Of a DNA stretch of 64,000 nt, positions 19,432 through 29,242 are shown in pieces. The notes under the pieces are model-generated. The model had not been told where the DNA came from. It saw only the letters and a program-made list of their open reading frames with translations, and made no database searches. The position numbers and the translations under genes are program-made. Position 1 is the first letter of the stretch, and each line of letters starts with the position of its first letter. The stretch spans positions 675,001 to 739,000 of the forward strand of contig NZ_CP034443.1 of the NCBI RefSeq assembly GCF_003952365.1, given 5' to 3'. This stretch comes from Mesorhizobium sp. M9A.F.Ca.ET.002.03.1.2 (lineage in GTDB: Bacteria > Pseudomonadota > Alphaproteobacteria > Rhizobiales > Rhizobiaceae).

Positions 19432-20220
19432 CTATATAGTCGCGGACTCGTCGGGCCGAAAGTCCCCTGGCAGAACACGCGCAAAGGTCAGCACGTCGAC
19501 CGCCCCGGCGCCGCCCCTCTTCAGCGCCTTGGCGACCGCGCGGACAGTGGCGCCGGTGGTATAGACATCGTCGATCAAGAGCACCCGGCGGCCGGCGATC
19601 TCGATCTCGGCCTCCTCGGGCACTCTGAATGCGGCACGCACATTCTCCTCGCGTTCCCGCCGCTCCAGCCCAACCTGCTGACGGGTGAGTTTGACACGCC
19701 TGACCGCGGAGGGTGCGAAAGGCAGGCCGCCAAGCTGCGAAACCGCTCTTGCCAGTTCCGCCGACTGGTTGAACTGGCGCCTGAAAAAACGCCGCCAGTG
19801 CAGCGGCACCGGCACGACCACATCGGCCTCCGCGATCAGTTCGGCACCGGCGCGCAGCATCCAGCGCGCCATCCACGGCGCCAGGTCGGTGCGATCCTGG
19901 TATTTCAAGCCTTGCACCATCTGGCGGGCGACGCCGGAGTAAGCGACCGCGGCCCGCGCGCGCTCGAAGGGCGGCGGGTCGGCGATCGCCTCGGCCGACA
20001 GGAACCCCTCGCCCATGTGGTGGATGAACGGCGTGCCCATCACCGGGCACCATGGCCGTTCCAGAAGCCTGAGCTTCGGCCAGCAGGCGCCGCACAGCAC
20101 GCCGGGCTGCGAGACATGCCGCCGGCAGCCGGCGCAAACCGGCGGAAACAGGAGGCGCGCCGGCCAGCCCAATGCCGTTCGGACGGTACTCCTGATCTCA
20201 ATACGCTTGATCTCTGGCAT
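19432..20220 (-). CDS. ComF-family double zinc ribbon phosphoribosyltransferase-like protein
   Basis: A 262-aa ComF homologue from the ATG at 20220; the longer frame to 20484 crosses the divergent promoter and is unlikely. An N-terminal zinc finger is visible (CAGC, CGAC within residues about 20-45), followed by a PRTase domain with VVVPVPLHWRRFFRRQFNQ and the PRPP-binding loop VLLIDDVYTTGAT. ComF in naturally competent bacteria helps move incoming single-stranded DNA; in rhizobia the role is unknown. It is divergent from the methyltransferase gene 65 bases away and may lead the grxC operon. Confidence 0.92.
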   Translation of the reverse strand: MPEIKRIEIRSTVRTALGWPARLLFPPVCAGCRRHVSQPGVLCGACWPKLRLLERPWCPVMGTPFIHHMGEGFLSAEAIADPPPFERARAAVAYSGVARQMVQGLKYQDRTDLAPWMARWMLRAGAELIAEADVVVPVPLHWRRFFRRQFNQSAELARAVSQLGGLPFAPSAVRRVKLTRQQVGLERREREENVRAAFRVPEEAEIEIAGRRVLLIDDVYTTGATVRAVAKALKRGGAGAVDVLTFARVLPGDFRPDESATI

Positions 20221-20285
20221 CGGATCGGCCACGTGGTTGGTCCTCCGCCACCCTATATCAGAGGGCGGAAACCAGGAACCAGCCG

Positions 20286-21170
20286 TTGCAGCCCATCGTC
20301 GATACATCTCTCTGGCTCGCGCACAAGCGCCGGGCTCTCGCCTACCCGACTGCCGGCGCGGATTTCCTGATGCGGCGGGCGGCCGAGGATCTTGCCGAGC
20401 GGCTGGGCGCCGTCGAACGCAAATTCGATAGAGCGGCCGTGCTGTTTTGCCAGACGCCGGCGGTGTCCGACGTGCTCGCGACAAGCGGCAAGGTGGCGGA
20501 CATCGTGCGCGTCGAGGCGGACGCTGCGTTCCTGGACGATGGAACGGGGGGCGGTGCCGCGGGATTGGTGGCGCCGCTGGAGACCGTGCCGTTCGAGCCG
20601 GAAAGCCTCAACCTCGCCGTCTCTCTTTTGTCCCTTCAGGCAATGAACGATATTCCCGGCATGCTGGTGCAGATCCGCCGCGCGCTGAAGCCCGATGGTC
20701 TTTTCCTCGGCGCTTTTGCCGGCGCCGGTACGCTTTCCGAGCTGCGCGAAAGCCTGCTCGCCGCCGAGACCGAGCTTTACGGCGGCGCCAGCCCCCGCGT
20801 CATCCCGTTCACCGACGTGCGCGACGCCGGCGCGCTTTTGCAACGCGCCGGCCTGGCCCTGCCGGTCGCCGATGTCGAGACGGTTACTGTGCGGTACGGA
20901 AGCCTGTTCGGCCTGATGGCGGATCTGCGGGCGATGGGCGAGACCAGTGCGCTCGTCGACCGCAGCAGGCGACCGGCTACACGAAAGCTGTTTGCCCGCG
21001 CCGCCGAAATCTACGCCGAGCGGTTTTCGGACGCCGATGGTCGCGTCAGGGCGAGTTTCCCGATCGTCTGGATGTCGGGCTGGGCGCCCGACGCCTCGCA
21101 GCAAAAACCGTTGAAACCGGGCTCGGCGAAGATCTCGCTGAAGACGATACTGGAAAATCCCGGGCGTTGA
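20286..21170 (+). CDS. SAM-dependent methyltransferase-like protein (BioC/NDUFAF5-like)
   Basis: A 294-aa class I methyltransferase-fold protein of the alphaproteobacterial group related to mitochondrial NDUFAF5. Visible features are a helical N-terminus (FLMRRAAEDLAERLGAVERKF), the central NLAVSLLSLQAMNDIPGMLVQIRRALKPDG (given here only as a landmark for motifs post-II/III), and FLGAFAGAGTL. The glycine-rich motif I is poorly conserved. The start is a TTG preceded by AGGA at a suitable distance; no in-frame ATG fits. It is divergent from comF, a conserved arrangement in the order. Confidence 0.85.
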   Translation: MQPIVDTSLWLAHKRRALAYPTAGADFLMRRAAEDLAERLGAVERKFDRAAVLFCQTPAVSDVLATSGKVADIVRVEADAAFLDDGTGGGAAGLVAPLETVPFEPESLNLAVSLLSLQAMNDIPGMLVQIRRALKPDGLFLGAFAGAGTLSELRESLLAAETELYGGASPRVIPFTDVRDAGALLQRAGLALPVADVETVTVRYGSLFGLMADLRAMGETSALVDRSRRPATRKLFARAAEIYAERFSDADGRVRASFPIVWMSGWAPDASQQKPLKPGSAKISLKTILENPGR

Positions 21171-21178
21171 CCGGATTC

Positions 21179-21370
21179 TTATGGTTGGGGGGTGGTCGCG
21201 AAAGCGTCCACCAGCCTGCTGTTGGTGTCGCTGAACAGCCACTTGATGGCGTCGAACGCCTGGCTGGCGCCGCCTATGATGGTAAGCGACAGCACGGCCA
21301 CGATCAGCCCGTATTCGATGGCCGTCGCGCCGGTTTCGTCTTCCAGAAATCGTTGCAGCAATGTCTTCAT
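21179..21370 (-). CDS. Flp/Fap-type IVb pilin
   Basis: Minor or major pilin subunit of 63 aa from the ATG at 21370. The N-terminus MKTLLQRFLEDETGATAIEYGLI has the class IVb processing site (cleavage after Gly, then ATAIEYGLI with Glu5), followed by one hydrophobic helix VAVLSLTIIGG. The tad/cpa secretion genes are not in the window, so this is an isolated pilin gene, a common situation in rhizobia. The frame to 21430 adds a leader without family features. Confidence 0.93.
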   Translation of the reverse strand: MKTLLQRFLEDETGATAIEYGLIVAVLSLTIIGGASQAFDAIKWLFSDTNSRLVDAFATTPQP

Positions 21371-21468
21371 GACCGTCGATCCCGCTTGCCGCAACCCTAG
21401 CGCCGACCTGTTAAGAAAGGTTAATGGCACAGGCTTAACAGGCGATGAAACAACGACTTCAAATCATG

Positions 21469-21801
21469 TCAGCAGTCGCCGCTGCGCTTGCCATTGTCGC
21501 GTATCACGCAGACCGAACTGGGCAGCGGCTGCAGCACGCTCCTGCGCAGCGTGTAGGTGTCGCGGCGGCCGATCGAGCCCCTGTTTCCAATCGACCCTGT
21601 GCTTATCGTATCGAGGTCGGCAAGACCGGCGCGGGCGGACTGCGATCGTATCCGGCTGTCGAGGAAAGGCGTCGCGATCAAGGCCAGCGCCACCGCGGCC
21701 GACCCGAACAGCAGCGTGATGCGCAATATGCCCATACCGGCATTGGCGGCGCTATAATTGCGATCGGGTCGGATCGAATCCCAGTCCCTGTCGAGGCTCA
21801 T
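21469..21801 (-). CDS. Small single-pass membrane protein, conserved-type hypothetical
   Basis: A 110-aa protein with an N-terminal charged segment (MSLDRDWDSIRPDRNY), one transmembrane helix (ILRITLLFGSAAVALALIATPFL, about residues 24-46) and a serine/arginine-rich periplasmic tail ending in RDNGKRSGDC. The ATG at 21801 is preferred to the frame start at 21819 by position. I do not recognise a domain. It lies 98 bases upstream of the Flp pilin gene on the same strand and might be linked to it. Confidence 0.65.
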   Translation of the reverse strand: MSLDRDWDSIRPDRNYSAANAGMGILRITLLFGSAAVALALIATPFLDSRIRSQSARAGLADLDTISTGSIGNRGSIGRRDTYTLRRSVLQPLPSSVCVIRDNGKRSGDC

Positions 21802-21923
21802 GCAACCGCTCTCCGGCAAAGGCCTGAACAGGGCCTTGCTTCAATTTCCACGCCCCTCAATTTTTCACGGCAAGATAAATCTTCGATTAACGCTGTCTTA
21901 AACTCGGGCCGTGAAGGCGCAAA

Positions 21924-22345
21924 TCACAGAAGATCGATGAGGAACTGGATCAGCGGCGCGTCGGCCGGCGGCATCGGAAAATCGCGCATCTGGCGCGGCC
22001 GCACCCATTTCAGCACCTGGCCCTCCTTCGGCTGCGCGATGCCGCGGAAGCGACGGCAGACGAACAGCGGCATCAGCAGGTGAAATCATCGTAGGAGTGG
22101 CTGGCGAAGGTGTACGGCGCCAGGCAGGGAATATCGGTTTCGATGCCGATCTCCTCGTACAGCTCCCGGATGAGGCATTCTTCCGGCGTCTCGCCGGGCT
22201 CGACCTTGCCGCCCGGAAATTCCCACAGGCCGGCGAGTTGCTTGCCTTGCGGCCGCTGCGCCAGAAGCACGCGGCCGTCGGTATCGACCAGCGCGCAGGC
22301 CGCGACCAGCAGCAGGCGCTTGCCGGCAGGGTTCGCGCCGGTCAT
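21924..22345 (-). pseudogene. mutT: mutT (NUDIX 8-oxo-dGTP diphosphatase) with a one-base frameshift
   Basis: Nucleotide-pool sanitising NUDIX hydrolase, broken by a single missing base. The first frame runs from the ATG at 22345 through the complete Nudix box (GKVEPGETPEECLIRELYEEIG) region to ASHSYDDF at about 22086, then meets a stop. Restoring one base there, to give DDFHLLMPLFV, continues perfectly in the next frame to QFLIDLL and a TGA at 21924-21926, making 140 aa. The gene overlaps GNAT by 4 bases in the usual argJ-GNAT-mutT order. Either a true recent frameshift or a sequencing error; the catalytic domain itself precedes the break. Confidence 0.85.
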
Positions 22346-23121
22346 GCGCCGGGCGGCCGGCGATAGTGGTAACGATAGACTTCGTCGAACCCGAGCGAGC
22401 GATAAAGCGCCAGCGCCGGCGCATTGTCGGCCTCGACCTGCAGCCAGGCTTCCCGGGCGCCGCGCAGCCGCGCCCATTTCAGCGCCGACAGGATGAGGTG
22501 GCGGCCATGGCCCTGGTTGCGCACCGATCTGTCGGTGGCGATCTCGAACAGCCCTGCGAGATCGCCATCATGGACGCAGATCAGCGTCGCCAGCGGTTCC
22601 GTGCCCTCTTCGAGCGCGAACAGCCCGGCTTCCGGCTGGATGGCGCCGATGATCTCCGACAGGCCCGGCCGCAGCGACACGTCCGAGCCGCTCACCTTGA
22701 GCGCCGCACCGATGAAGCGGCTGATGTCCTTCAGCGGAATCTGGTCCATGGCGGCGTCGAGCTGGGCATCCGCCAGCGGCAGCCGCATGACCAACGATTC
22801 GGCGAAGCTGCTCCAGCCCTCGCTGTCGAGATGCTTTGAAAGCACGGAGCCCGACAGCGGCGAAACGCGGAAGGTCAGCGGCCGGCCATAGGCGTCGAAA
22901 CGGCGGCTGGCGCGCCCGATGCGCTCGGCAATGTGCTGGACGTCGCCCGGATCGAGCGGATTGACCGAATTCAACCGCTTGGCCGGATGGCCCGCCGTCA
23001 GCCGCACCACCCAGGTGCCGTCATAATGGACCGCCGCCGCCGGCCAGGCGCGAAAACCGGCCGCCTCGTAGCGGCGCACGATGGCAAGCACGCTTGCCGG
23101 ATGTCTGGAAACCAACGCCAT
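22342..23121 (-). CDS. GNAT-family N-acetyltransferase
   Basis: Acetyl-CoA-dependent acyltransferase, 259 aa from the ATG at 23121, which shares one base with the argJ stop (TGATG). The C-terminal GNAT core shows the acetyl-CoA loop ATDRSVRNQGHGRHLILSAL (Q/R-x-x-G-x-G type) and ARLRGAREAWLQVEADNAPALALYRSLGF; the N-terminal half is a divergent second GNAT-like lobe. Coupling to argJ, which itself makes acetylglutamate, is conserved in rhizobia, but no link to arginine synthesis is proven. mutT follows with a 4-base overlap. Confidence 0.9.
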   Translation of the reverse strand: MALVSRHPASVLAIVRRYEAAGFRAWPAAAVHYDGTWVVRLTAGHPAKRLNSVNPLDPGDVQHIAERIGRASRRFDAYGRPLTFRVSPLSGSVLSKHLDSEGWSSFAESLVMRLPLADAQLDAAMDQIPLKDISRFIGAALKVSGSDVSLRPGLSEIIGAIQPEAGLFALEEGTEPLATLICVHDGDLAGLFEIATDRSVRNQGHGRHLILSALKWARLRGAREAWLQVEADNAPALALYRSLGFDEVYRYHYRRPPGA

Positions 23122-24362
23122 CAGCTCCGATAATCGCCGTTGATGGCGACATACTCCTTGGTGAGGTCGCAAGTCCACACCGTCGCCTTGCCGCGGCCGA
23201 TGCCGATATCGGCACGGATGCGGATCTCGTCGCGCTTCATATAGGCCGACGTCGCCTCTTCGGAGTAGCCTGCATCGCGCTCGCCCTCATGCGCCAGCCT
23301 GATGTCGCCGAACCAGATCGACAGGAGGTCGCGGTCGGCCGGTTCGCCGGCCTTGCCGACGGCCATGACGACGCGGCCCCAATTGGCGTCCTCGCCGGCG
23401 ACCGCCGTCTTGACCAGCGGCGAATTGGCGATCGACAGCGCGATGCGCTTGGCCGAGCGGGCCGATTTCGCGCCGGTGACGGTGACCTCGACCTGCTTGC
23501 GGGCGCCCTCGCCGTCGCGCACCACTTGCAGCGCCAGCGATTTCAGCACCTTGCCGAGCGCGCGGCGGAAGGCGCCGAGGCGCGCATCCCCGGCATCGGT
23601 GATGTCAGGCGCGCCGCGCCTGGCGGCCGTGCCGGTGGCGAACATCAGCAGCGTGTCGCTGGTCGAGGTGTCGCTGTCGACGGTGACCGCATTGAAGGTC
23701 TTGGCGGTGCCGCGCGACAGAAGATCCTGCAGCACGGGCGCCGCAATCGGCGCGTCGGTGGCGATGAAGGAGAGCATCGTCGCCATGTCGGGCGCGATCA
23801 TGCCGGCGCCCTTGGCAATGCCGTTGATGGTGACGTCGGCGTCGCCGAGCTTCACCGTCGCGGTCGCCAGTTTCGGATAGGTGTCCGTGGTCATGATCGC
23901 CTTGGCGGCTTCTGTCCACAGGTCCGGGCGGCCGTCCTTGACCAGCCCGGCCAGCAAATGGCTGAACTTGCCGGCGTCCAGCGGCTCGCCGATGACGCCG
24001 GTCGAGGCCAGAAACACCTCGCCGGGCGTGCAGCCCGCGGCCTTGGCCGCGGCCTCGCCGGTCATTGCCGTGGAGGTGCGGCCCTTCCGGCCGGTGAACG
24101 CATTGGCGTTGCCGGAGTTGACGACCAGGACGCGGGCCTTGCCGGCCCCGAGATTCTGCCGGCAGAAATCGACCGGCGCCGACGGGCATTTCGACTTGGT
24201 GAACACGCCGGCGACCGTGGTGCCGGCGTCGAAGACCATGGCGAGCAGGTCGGTGCGGTTCTTATACTTTATCCCGGCCTCGGCGGTGGCGATGCGCACG
24301 CCCTCGATGGCAGGCATTTTGGGGTATTTCTTCGGCGCGAGCGGCGAAATCGTGGCTGTCAT
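23121..24362 (-). CDS. argJ: Bifunctional ornithine acetyltransferase / N-acetylglutamate synthase
   Basis: Transfers acetyl from acetylornithine to glutamate in the cyclic arginine pathway. It has 413 aa from the ATG at 24362 ([17 protein letters not shown]); the longer frame passes through the divergent regulatory region. The self-cleavage and nucleophile region is clear in [16 protein letters not shown], where cleavage before the Thr yields alpha and beta chains. [11 protein letters not shown] is also diagnostic. argH, the last step of the pathway, is at 62 kb. It is divergent from a TetR gene. Confidence 0.97.
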   Translation of the reverse strand: MTATISPLAPKKYPKMPAIEGVRIATAEAGIKYKNRTDLLAMVFDAGTTVAGVFTKSKCPSAPVDFCRQNLGAGKARVLVVNSGNANAFTGRKGRTSTAMTGEAAAKAAGCTPGEVFLASTGVIGEPLDAGKFSHLLAGLVKDGRPDLWTEAAKAIMTTDTYPKLATATVKLGDADVTINGIAKGAGMIAPDMATMLSFIATDAPIAAPVLQDLLSRGTAKTFNAVTVDSDTSTSDTLLMFATGTAARRGAPDITDAGDARLGAFRRALGKVLKSLALQVVRDGEGARKQVEVTVTGAKSARSAKRIALSIANSPLVKTAVAGEDANWGRVVMAVGKAGEPADRDLLSIWFGDIRLAHEGERDAGYSEEATSAYMKRDEIRIRADIGIGRGKATVWTCDLTKEYVAINGDYRS

Positions 24363-24459
24363 GAAGACCTCGGGCGGGAAAACGCAAGGGGAACGCCGGT
24401 TTGCCCGATACGGCGCGCCGGCGCAAGGGCGTTTGACGACCGGGCGCTCGCTCTGCTGC

Positions 24460-24498
24460 ATCGGAACGAACCGTTCCGATGGGCAAAACGGACCGTTT
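24460..24498. promoter_or_regulatory. Two palindromic operators in the argJ/TetR divergent region
   Basis: ATCGGAACG (24460-24468) and CGTTCCGAT (24472-24480) are perfect 9-base arms around AAC. Six bases on, AAACGGACCGTTT (24486-24498) is a second perfect palindrome with 6-base arms and a related ACGG/CCGT core. They end 60 bases before the TetR start. Autoregulation by the TetR protein is the simplest reading; an effect on argJ is possible. Confidence 0.6.
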
Positions 24499-24558
24499 CG
24501 TTTCGTCAAGAAAACGCATATGGTTTGCGGGACGAAAAAAATCGGCAAGGAAAACAGG

Positions 24559-25194
24559 ATGGGGGTGAATCCGGGACGCAGATCGACCGGCCCGCGGCGC
24601 AATCCCGACAGCGCCGACGCCATTCTCGACGCCGCCGAGGCGGTGCTGATGGAGGGCGGCTATGCCGGCTTCTCGATCGAGGCCGTGGCGCGCAGGGCGC
24701 GTGCGGGAAAGCCTACGGTCTATCGCTGGTGGCCGAGCAAGGCGGCGCTGTTGCTTGAAGTCTACCAGCGGGGCAAGCGCGTCGACAATCCCGACACCGG
24801 GAACCTCGAGGAAGACCTCGTCGGTTTCCTGAACAGCCTGTTCTTGCACTGGCGCGAAACACCGTCGGGCAGCGTCTTCAGATCGCTGGTCGCCGAGGCG
24901 CAGTCGGACCCGACCGCCGCCGCCGCCCTTGCCGAATACGCGAAAGGACGCCGCGCCCATACCGGGCAGATGATCGAACGCGCCAAGGCAAGAGACGAAG
25001 TGGCGGCCGACGTCGATCCCAAACTCGTCGCCGACCTGATCGCCTCCTTCGCCTGGACGCATCTTTTGACCAATCGCCTCGACGACGACGAAACGACCAT
25101 ACGCACAGCGGTCCGCTACGTGATACGAGGCATCGCTCCACCAGCGCCACCGGCGATCCGGCAGCGTTCAAGGCGTCGACGCATTGTGGGATAG
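24559..25194 (+). CDS. TetR/AcrR-family transcriptional regulator
   Basis: A 211-aa DNA-binding repressor. The N-terminal HTH is clear: [38 protein letters not shown] is shown here only by its ends, AILDAAEAV and [13 protein letters not shown], residues about 20-60. The C-terminal part is the helical ligand-binding domain and ends in an arginine-rich tail. The start at 24559 is chosen because AGG precedes it and an upstream ATG at 24519 would place an odd basic leader. No obvious partner gene is adjacent apart from argJ, which diverges; two palindromic sites lie between. Confidence 0.9.
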   Translation: MGVNPGRRSTGPRRNPDSADAILDAAEAVLMEGGYAGFSIEAVARRARAGKPTVYRWWPSKAALLLEVYQRGKRVDNPDTGNLEEDLVGFLNSLFLHWRETPSGSVFRSLVAEAQSDPTAAAALAEYAKGRRAHTGQMIERAKARDEVAADVDPKLVADLIASFAWTHLLTNRLDDDETTIRTAVRYVIRGIAPPAPPAIRQRSRRRRIVG

Positions 25195-25228
25195 GGGAGC
25201 GGGGCGGCGCTTCTTCCCTGCTCCCCTA
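25192..25228. terminator. Hairpin between convergent TetR and parvulin genes
   Basis: TAGGGGAGC (25192-25200) and GCTCCCCTA (25220-25228) form a perfect 9-bp stem. The left arm starts with the TetR stop codon. There is no T-run on either side, so it is at best a weak bidirectional terminator. Confidence 0.5.
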
Positions 25229-25237
25229 GTGGTTGGC

Positions 25238-26155
25238 CTACTTCGCGTTCTCCAGCGCGTCGACCGTCTTCTTCAGCTGCTCGTCCGGAATCTCGACCTT
25301 GGCCTCGGAGCGCAGCGACTTGACCAGTGCGATATACTTGTCGCGGATGACCGCCTGACGAACCTGGTCCTTGACCTGCTCGAAGGCCGGCGGCTGCTTG
25401 GCACGCTTGTCCTCGACCTGGATGACGTGCCAGCCGAACTGCGACTGCACCGGCTGCTCGGTGTATTTGCCGACCGCCAGCGCGAAGACCGCCTTGTCGA
25501 ATTCCGGCACCATCTGGCCGGGTCCGAACCAGCCGAGATCGCCGCCGCTGGCCTTGCCGCTCGGATCGCTGGTGTGCTCGTTGGCGAGCTTCTGGAAATC
25601 GCCGCCGCCGTCGAGCTGCTTGATGATCGCGTCGGCCTCTTCCTTCGTCTTCACGAGGATGTGACGGGCATGCACCTCGTTGGTCGGCGGCGTGTTGGCG
25701 ATTTCCTGGTCGTAGCGGGCGCGAACCTCGGCATCCGTGACCTTGTTGACGACATCCTTCTCGACCATTTCGCCATGCAGGGCGCGCTGCTGCAGGAACG
25801 CCATGCGGCGCTGGAAGTCGGGATCCTTGTCGAGGCCGGCGGTGACCGCCTGGGCCGCCATGACCTTGATTTCGATCGCCGCCGAAAGCGCCGCGGCGCG
25901 GCGCTGCTCGGGCGGCATCTGCGCGAACTGCTGCGACAGCTCGCCTTCGGCAAGCGCAAGGTCTGCCTCGGTCAGCTTCTGGCCGTTGACCGTGGCGACC
26001 ACGGCGTTCGGGTCGACCGGCGCGGCAGGCTGGGCAGGCGCCGCCGGCTGGGCGGGGGCGGTGTCCTGCGCCATCAGCGGCGACAGCGACAGAGCCGACA
26101 GCCCGAATGCCAGGCCGAAGCTGGCGAGCGACGCGCGGCGGAACAATAAGGACAT
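25238..26155 (-). CDS. Periplasmic parvulin-type peptidyl-prolyl isomerase (SurA/PrsA-like)
   Basis: Secreted foldase, 305 aa from the ATG at 26155, with a signal peptide (MSLLFRRASLASFGLAFG, cleavage near LMAQD) and an alanine-proline repeat AQPAAPAQPAAP just after it. A SurA_N-like helical region (ATVNGQKLTEADLALAEGEL) precedes the rotamase domain, recognised by ARHILVKTKEEADAI, SGKASGGDLGWFGPGQMV and FGWHVIQVEDKR. It probably helps fold outer-membrane proteins after Sec export, fitting its divergent neighbour secA. The longer frame to 26374 lies in intergenic sequence. Confidence 0.94.
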   Translation of the reverse strand: MSLLFRRASLASFGLAFGLSALSLSPLMAQDTAPAQPAAPAQPAAPVDPNAVVATVNGQKLTEADLALAEGELSQQFAQMPPEQRRAAALSAAIEIKVMAAQAVTAGLDKDPDFQRRMAFLQQRALHGEMVEKDVVNKVTDAEVRARYDQEIANTPPTNEVHARHILVKTKEEADAIIKQLDGGGDFQKLANEHTSDPSGKASGGDLGWFGPGQMVPEFDKAVFALAVGKYTEQPVQSQFGWHVIQVEDKRAKQPPAFEQVKDQVRQAVIRDKYIALVKSLRSEAKVEIPDEQLKKTVDALENAK

Positions 26156-26405
26156 ACGATTAACTCCAATGGGGATTGCTAGAGCGGGATGAGTTCCCAG
26201 ATCAGCCCGATTATGGCCGAATTTGGCGCGGTCGACGGGGCGAGCGCGGCGTTGACATCGATTGAGCCCCCTCTTATCTGTCCAACGACTTTGCGTCCAG
26301 AACCGTTTTCCGGGCGCTTTTTGCGTTCGCCCGCGTTCACGTGGATTTGATGGGGCCGGCCGGCACCATCGCAATGACTTGGAATGCTATCGAAAGGGCC
26401 ATTGA

Positions 26406-29138
26406 ATGGTCAGTTTTGGCGGTCTCGCCCGTAAGGTTTTCGGCTCCTCCAACGACCGTCGGGTCAAGTCGACCCGGCCGCGCGTCGAAGCGATCAATGC
26501 CATGGAAAACGAGATGCGGGCGCTCTCCGACGCCGAGCTGGCGGCCCGCACGGAAAAATTCCGCCAGGACGTCGCCAACGGCGCCAGCCTCGATGATCTC
26601 CTGGTGCCGGCCTTCGCCACCGTGCGCGAGGCGGCGCGCCGCGTGCTCGGCATGCGCCCGTTCGACGTGCAGCTGATCGGCGGCATGGTGCTGCACAATG
26701 GCGGCATCGCCGAGATGCGCACCGGCGAGGGCAAGACGCTGGTCGCCACGCTGCCCGTCTATCTCAACGCGCTCGCCGGCAAAGGCGTCCATGTCGTTAC
26801 CGTCAACGACTATCTTGCCACGCGCGACTCCGAATGGATGGGCCGCGTCTACAAATTCCTCGGCCTCACCGTCGGCGTCATCGTCCATGGCCTGTCCGAC
26901 GAGGAGCGCCGCGTCGCCTATGCGGCCGACGTCACCTACGCCACCAACAACGAGCTCGGCTTCGACTATCTGCGCGACAACATGAAATACGAGCGCAACC
27001 AGATGGTGCAGCGTGGTCACAGCTACGCGATCGTCGACGAGGTCGATTCGATCCTGGTCGACGAGGCGCGCACGCCGCTGATCATTTCCGGCCCGCTCGA
27101 GGACCGTTCGGAAATGTACAACACCATCGACGCCTTCATGCTGAAGCTCGAGCCGGCCGACTATGAGATCGACGAGAAGCAGAAGACCTCGATCTTCACC
27201 GAGGAGGGCACCGAGAAGCTGGAAAACCTTTTGCGCGATGCCGGCCTGCTCAAGGGCGAGTCGCTCTACGACGTCGAGAACGTCGCCATCGTCCACCACG
27301 TCAACAATGCGCTGAAGGCGCACCAGCTGTTCCAGAAGGACAAGGACTATATCGTGCGCAACGGCGAGATCGTCATCATCGACGAATTCACCGGCCGCAT
27401 GATGCCGGGCCGCCGCTATTCGGAAGGCCTGCACCAGGCGCTCGAGGCCAAGGAGCATGTGGCAATCCAGCCGGAGAACCAGACGCTCGCCTCCGTCACC
27501 TTCCAGAATTATTTCCGCCTCTACAAGAAGCTCGCCGGCATGACCGGCACGGCGCTGACCGAGGCCGAGGAATTCGGCAACATCTACGGCCTCGAGGTCA
27601 CCGAGATCCCGACCAATCTGCCGGTGGTGCGTGTCGACGAAGACGACGAGGTCTACCGGACCGTCGAGGAGAAATACAAGGCGATCGTCAAGGAGATCAG
27701 GGAAGCGCGCGAAAAGGGCCAGCCGACGCTGGTCGGCACGACCTCGATCGAGAAATCCGAGCAGCTGGCCGAACGTCTGCGCAAGGACGGCTTTAAAGGA
27801 TTCGAGGTGCTGAACGCCCGCCACCACGAGCGTGAGGCGGCGATCGTCGCCCAGGCGGGAAAACCCGGCGCCATCACCATCGCCACCAACATGGCCGGCC
27901 GCGGCACCGACATCCAGCTCGGCGGCAATGCCGACATGCGCATCGCCGAGGAGCTTGGCGACATGCCGGCCGGCCCCGAGCGCGAAGCCAGGGAAAAGGA
28001 AATCCGCGACGACGTCGCCCGGCTGAAGGAAAAGGCGCTCGCCGCCGGCGGCCTCTACGTGCTGGCAACCGAACGCCACGAGTCGCGCCGCATCGACAAC
28101 CAGCTGCGCGGCCGCTCAGGCCGCCAGGGCGATCCCGGGCGCTCAAAATTCTTCCTGTCGCTGCAGGACGATCTGATGCGCATCTTCGGCTCGGAGCGCA
28201 TGGACGGCATGCTGCAGAAGCTCGGCCTCAAGGAAGACGAGGCGATCATCCATCCCTGGATCAACAAGGCGCTGGAAAAGGCGCAGAAGAAGGTCGAGGC
28301 GCGCAATTTCGACATCCGCAAGAACCTCTTGAAATATGACGACGTCTCGAACGACCAGCGCAAGGTGGTGTTCGAGCAGCGCATCGAGCTGATGGACGGC
28401 GAAGGCCTGTCCGAGACCGTCGCCGAGATGCGCGAGGGCGTCATCGAGGAGATCGTCGCCAAGAACATTCCCGAAAACGCCTATGCCGAGCAGTGGAACG
28501 TCGCCGGCCTCAAGGCCGAGGTCGCCGAATTCCTCAATCTCGACCTGCCCGTCGAGGACTGGGTCAAGGAAGAGGGCATCGCCGAGGACGACATCCGCGA
28601 GCGCATCACCGAGGCCGCCGACGCCGCCGCGAAAGACCGTGCCGAGCGTTTCGGCCCCGACGTGATGACCTATGTCGAGCGCTCGGTGGTGCTGCAGACG
28701 CTCGACCATCTGTGGCGCGAGCACATCGTCAACCTCGACCATCTGCGCTCGGTCGTCGGCTTCCGCGGCTACGCCCAGCGCGACCCGCTGCAGGAATACA
28801 AGGGCGAGGCGTTCGAGCTGTTCCAGGCGATGCTGGGCAATCTGCGCCAGGCCGTCACCGCGCAATTGATGCGCGTCGAGCTGGTCCGCCAGGCCGCCGA
28901 AGCCCCGCCGCCCGAGGCGCCCGACATGTTCGGCAGCCATCTCGACGGCACCACCGGCGAGGACGATTTCAACGGCGGCGAGACCGGGCTTCTGGTCCGC
29001 CAGGAAACCAACGCCATCGTCGCCCCCGAAAACCGCGACCCGAAAAACCCCGCCACCTGGGGCAAGATCGGCCGCAACGAGGCCTGCCCGTGCGGGTCGG
29101 GGAAAAAGTACAAGCACTGCCACGGCGCGTTTGCGTAA
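26406..29138 (+). CDS. secA: Preprotein translocase ATPase SecA
   Basis: Motor of Sec-dependent export at the inner membrane, 910 aa. The nucleotide-binding domain has Walker A GEGKT at residues 107-111 and the DEAD-like [14 protein letters not shown] near 213. NBD2, scaffold and wing domains follow, with the [12 protein letters not shown] motif. The extreme C-terminus carries the zinc-binding SecB/ribosome-interaction motif [14 protein letters not shown]. Length and domains are complete. It is divergent from the parvulin gene and is followed by a repeat-type hairpin. Confidence 0.98.
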   Translation: MVSFGGLARKVFGSSNDRRVKSTRPRVEAINAMENEMRALSDAELAARTEKFRQDVANGASLDDLLVPAFATVREAARRVLGMRPFDVQLIGGMVLHNGGIAEMRTGEGKTLVATLPVYLNALAGKGVHVVTVNDYLATRDSEWMGRVYKFLGLTVGVIVHGLSDEERRVAYAADVTYATNNELGFDYLRDNMKYERNQMVQRGHSYAIVDEVDSILVDEARTPLIISGPLEDRSEMYNTIDAFMLKLEPADYEIDEKQKTSIFTEEGTEKLENLLRDAGLLKGESLYDVENVAIVHHVNNALKAHQLFQKDKDYIVRNGEIVIIDEFTGRMMPGRRYSEGLHQALEAKEHVAIQPENQTLASVTFQNYFRLYKKLAGMTGTALTEAEEFGNIYGLEVTEIPTNLPVVRVDEDDEVYRTVEEKYKAIVKEIREAREKGQPTLVGTTSIEKSEQLAERLRKDGFKGFEVLNARHHEREAAIVAQAGKPGAITIATNMAGRGTDIQLGGNADMRIAEELGDMPAGPEREAREKEIRDDVARLKEKALAAGGLYVLATERHESRRIDNQLRGRSGRQGDPGRSKFFLSLQDDLMRIFGSERMDGMLQKLGLKEDEAIIHPWINKALEKAQKKVEARNFDIRKNLLKYDDVSNDQRKVVFEQRIELMDGEGLSETVAEMREGVIEEIVAKNIPENAYAEQWNVAGLKAEVAEFLNLDLPVEDWVKEEGIAEDDIRERITEAADAAAKDRAERFGPDVMTYVERSVVLQTLDHLWREHIVNLDHLRSVVGFRGYAQRDPLQEYKGEAFELFQAMLGNLRQAVTAQLMRVELVRQAAEAPPPEAPDMFGSHLDGTTGEDDFNGGETGLLVRQETNAIVAPENRDPKNPATWGKIGRNEACPCGSGKKYKHCHGAFA

Positions 29139-29149
29139 GCTTCAGCTTT

Positions 29150-29201
29150 CCTTCTCCCTGTCCCTATACGGGGAGAAGGCGCCGGCAGGCGGATGAGGGG
29201 C
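29150..29201. repeat. Interspersed repeat with hairpin after secA
   Basis: CCTTCTCCC (29150-29158) pairs with GGGGAGAAGG (29170-29179), and the sequence continues GCCGGCAGGCGGATGAGGGG, a composition common in intergenic repeats of rhizobial genomes. Placed 12 bases after the secA stop, it can act as a transcript 3' end although no T-run follows. Confidence 0.65.
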
Positions 29202-29242
29202 AGCGTTAGCTTCCGAGATTATCCTCTCAGAACAGGACGGGT

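Noticed and set aside
26337..29123. Long minus-strand frames opposite secA
   Set aside because: secA is unmistakable on the plus strand; the antisense frames show no family features.
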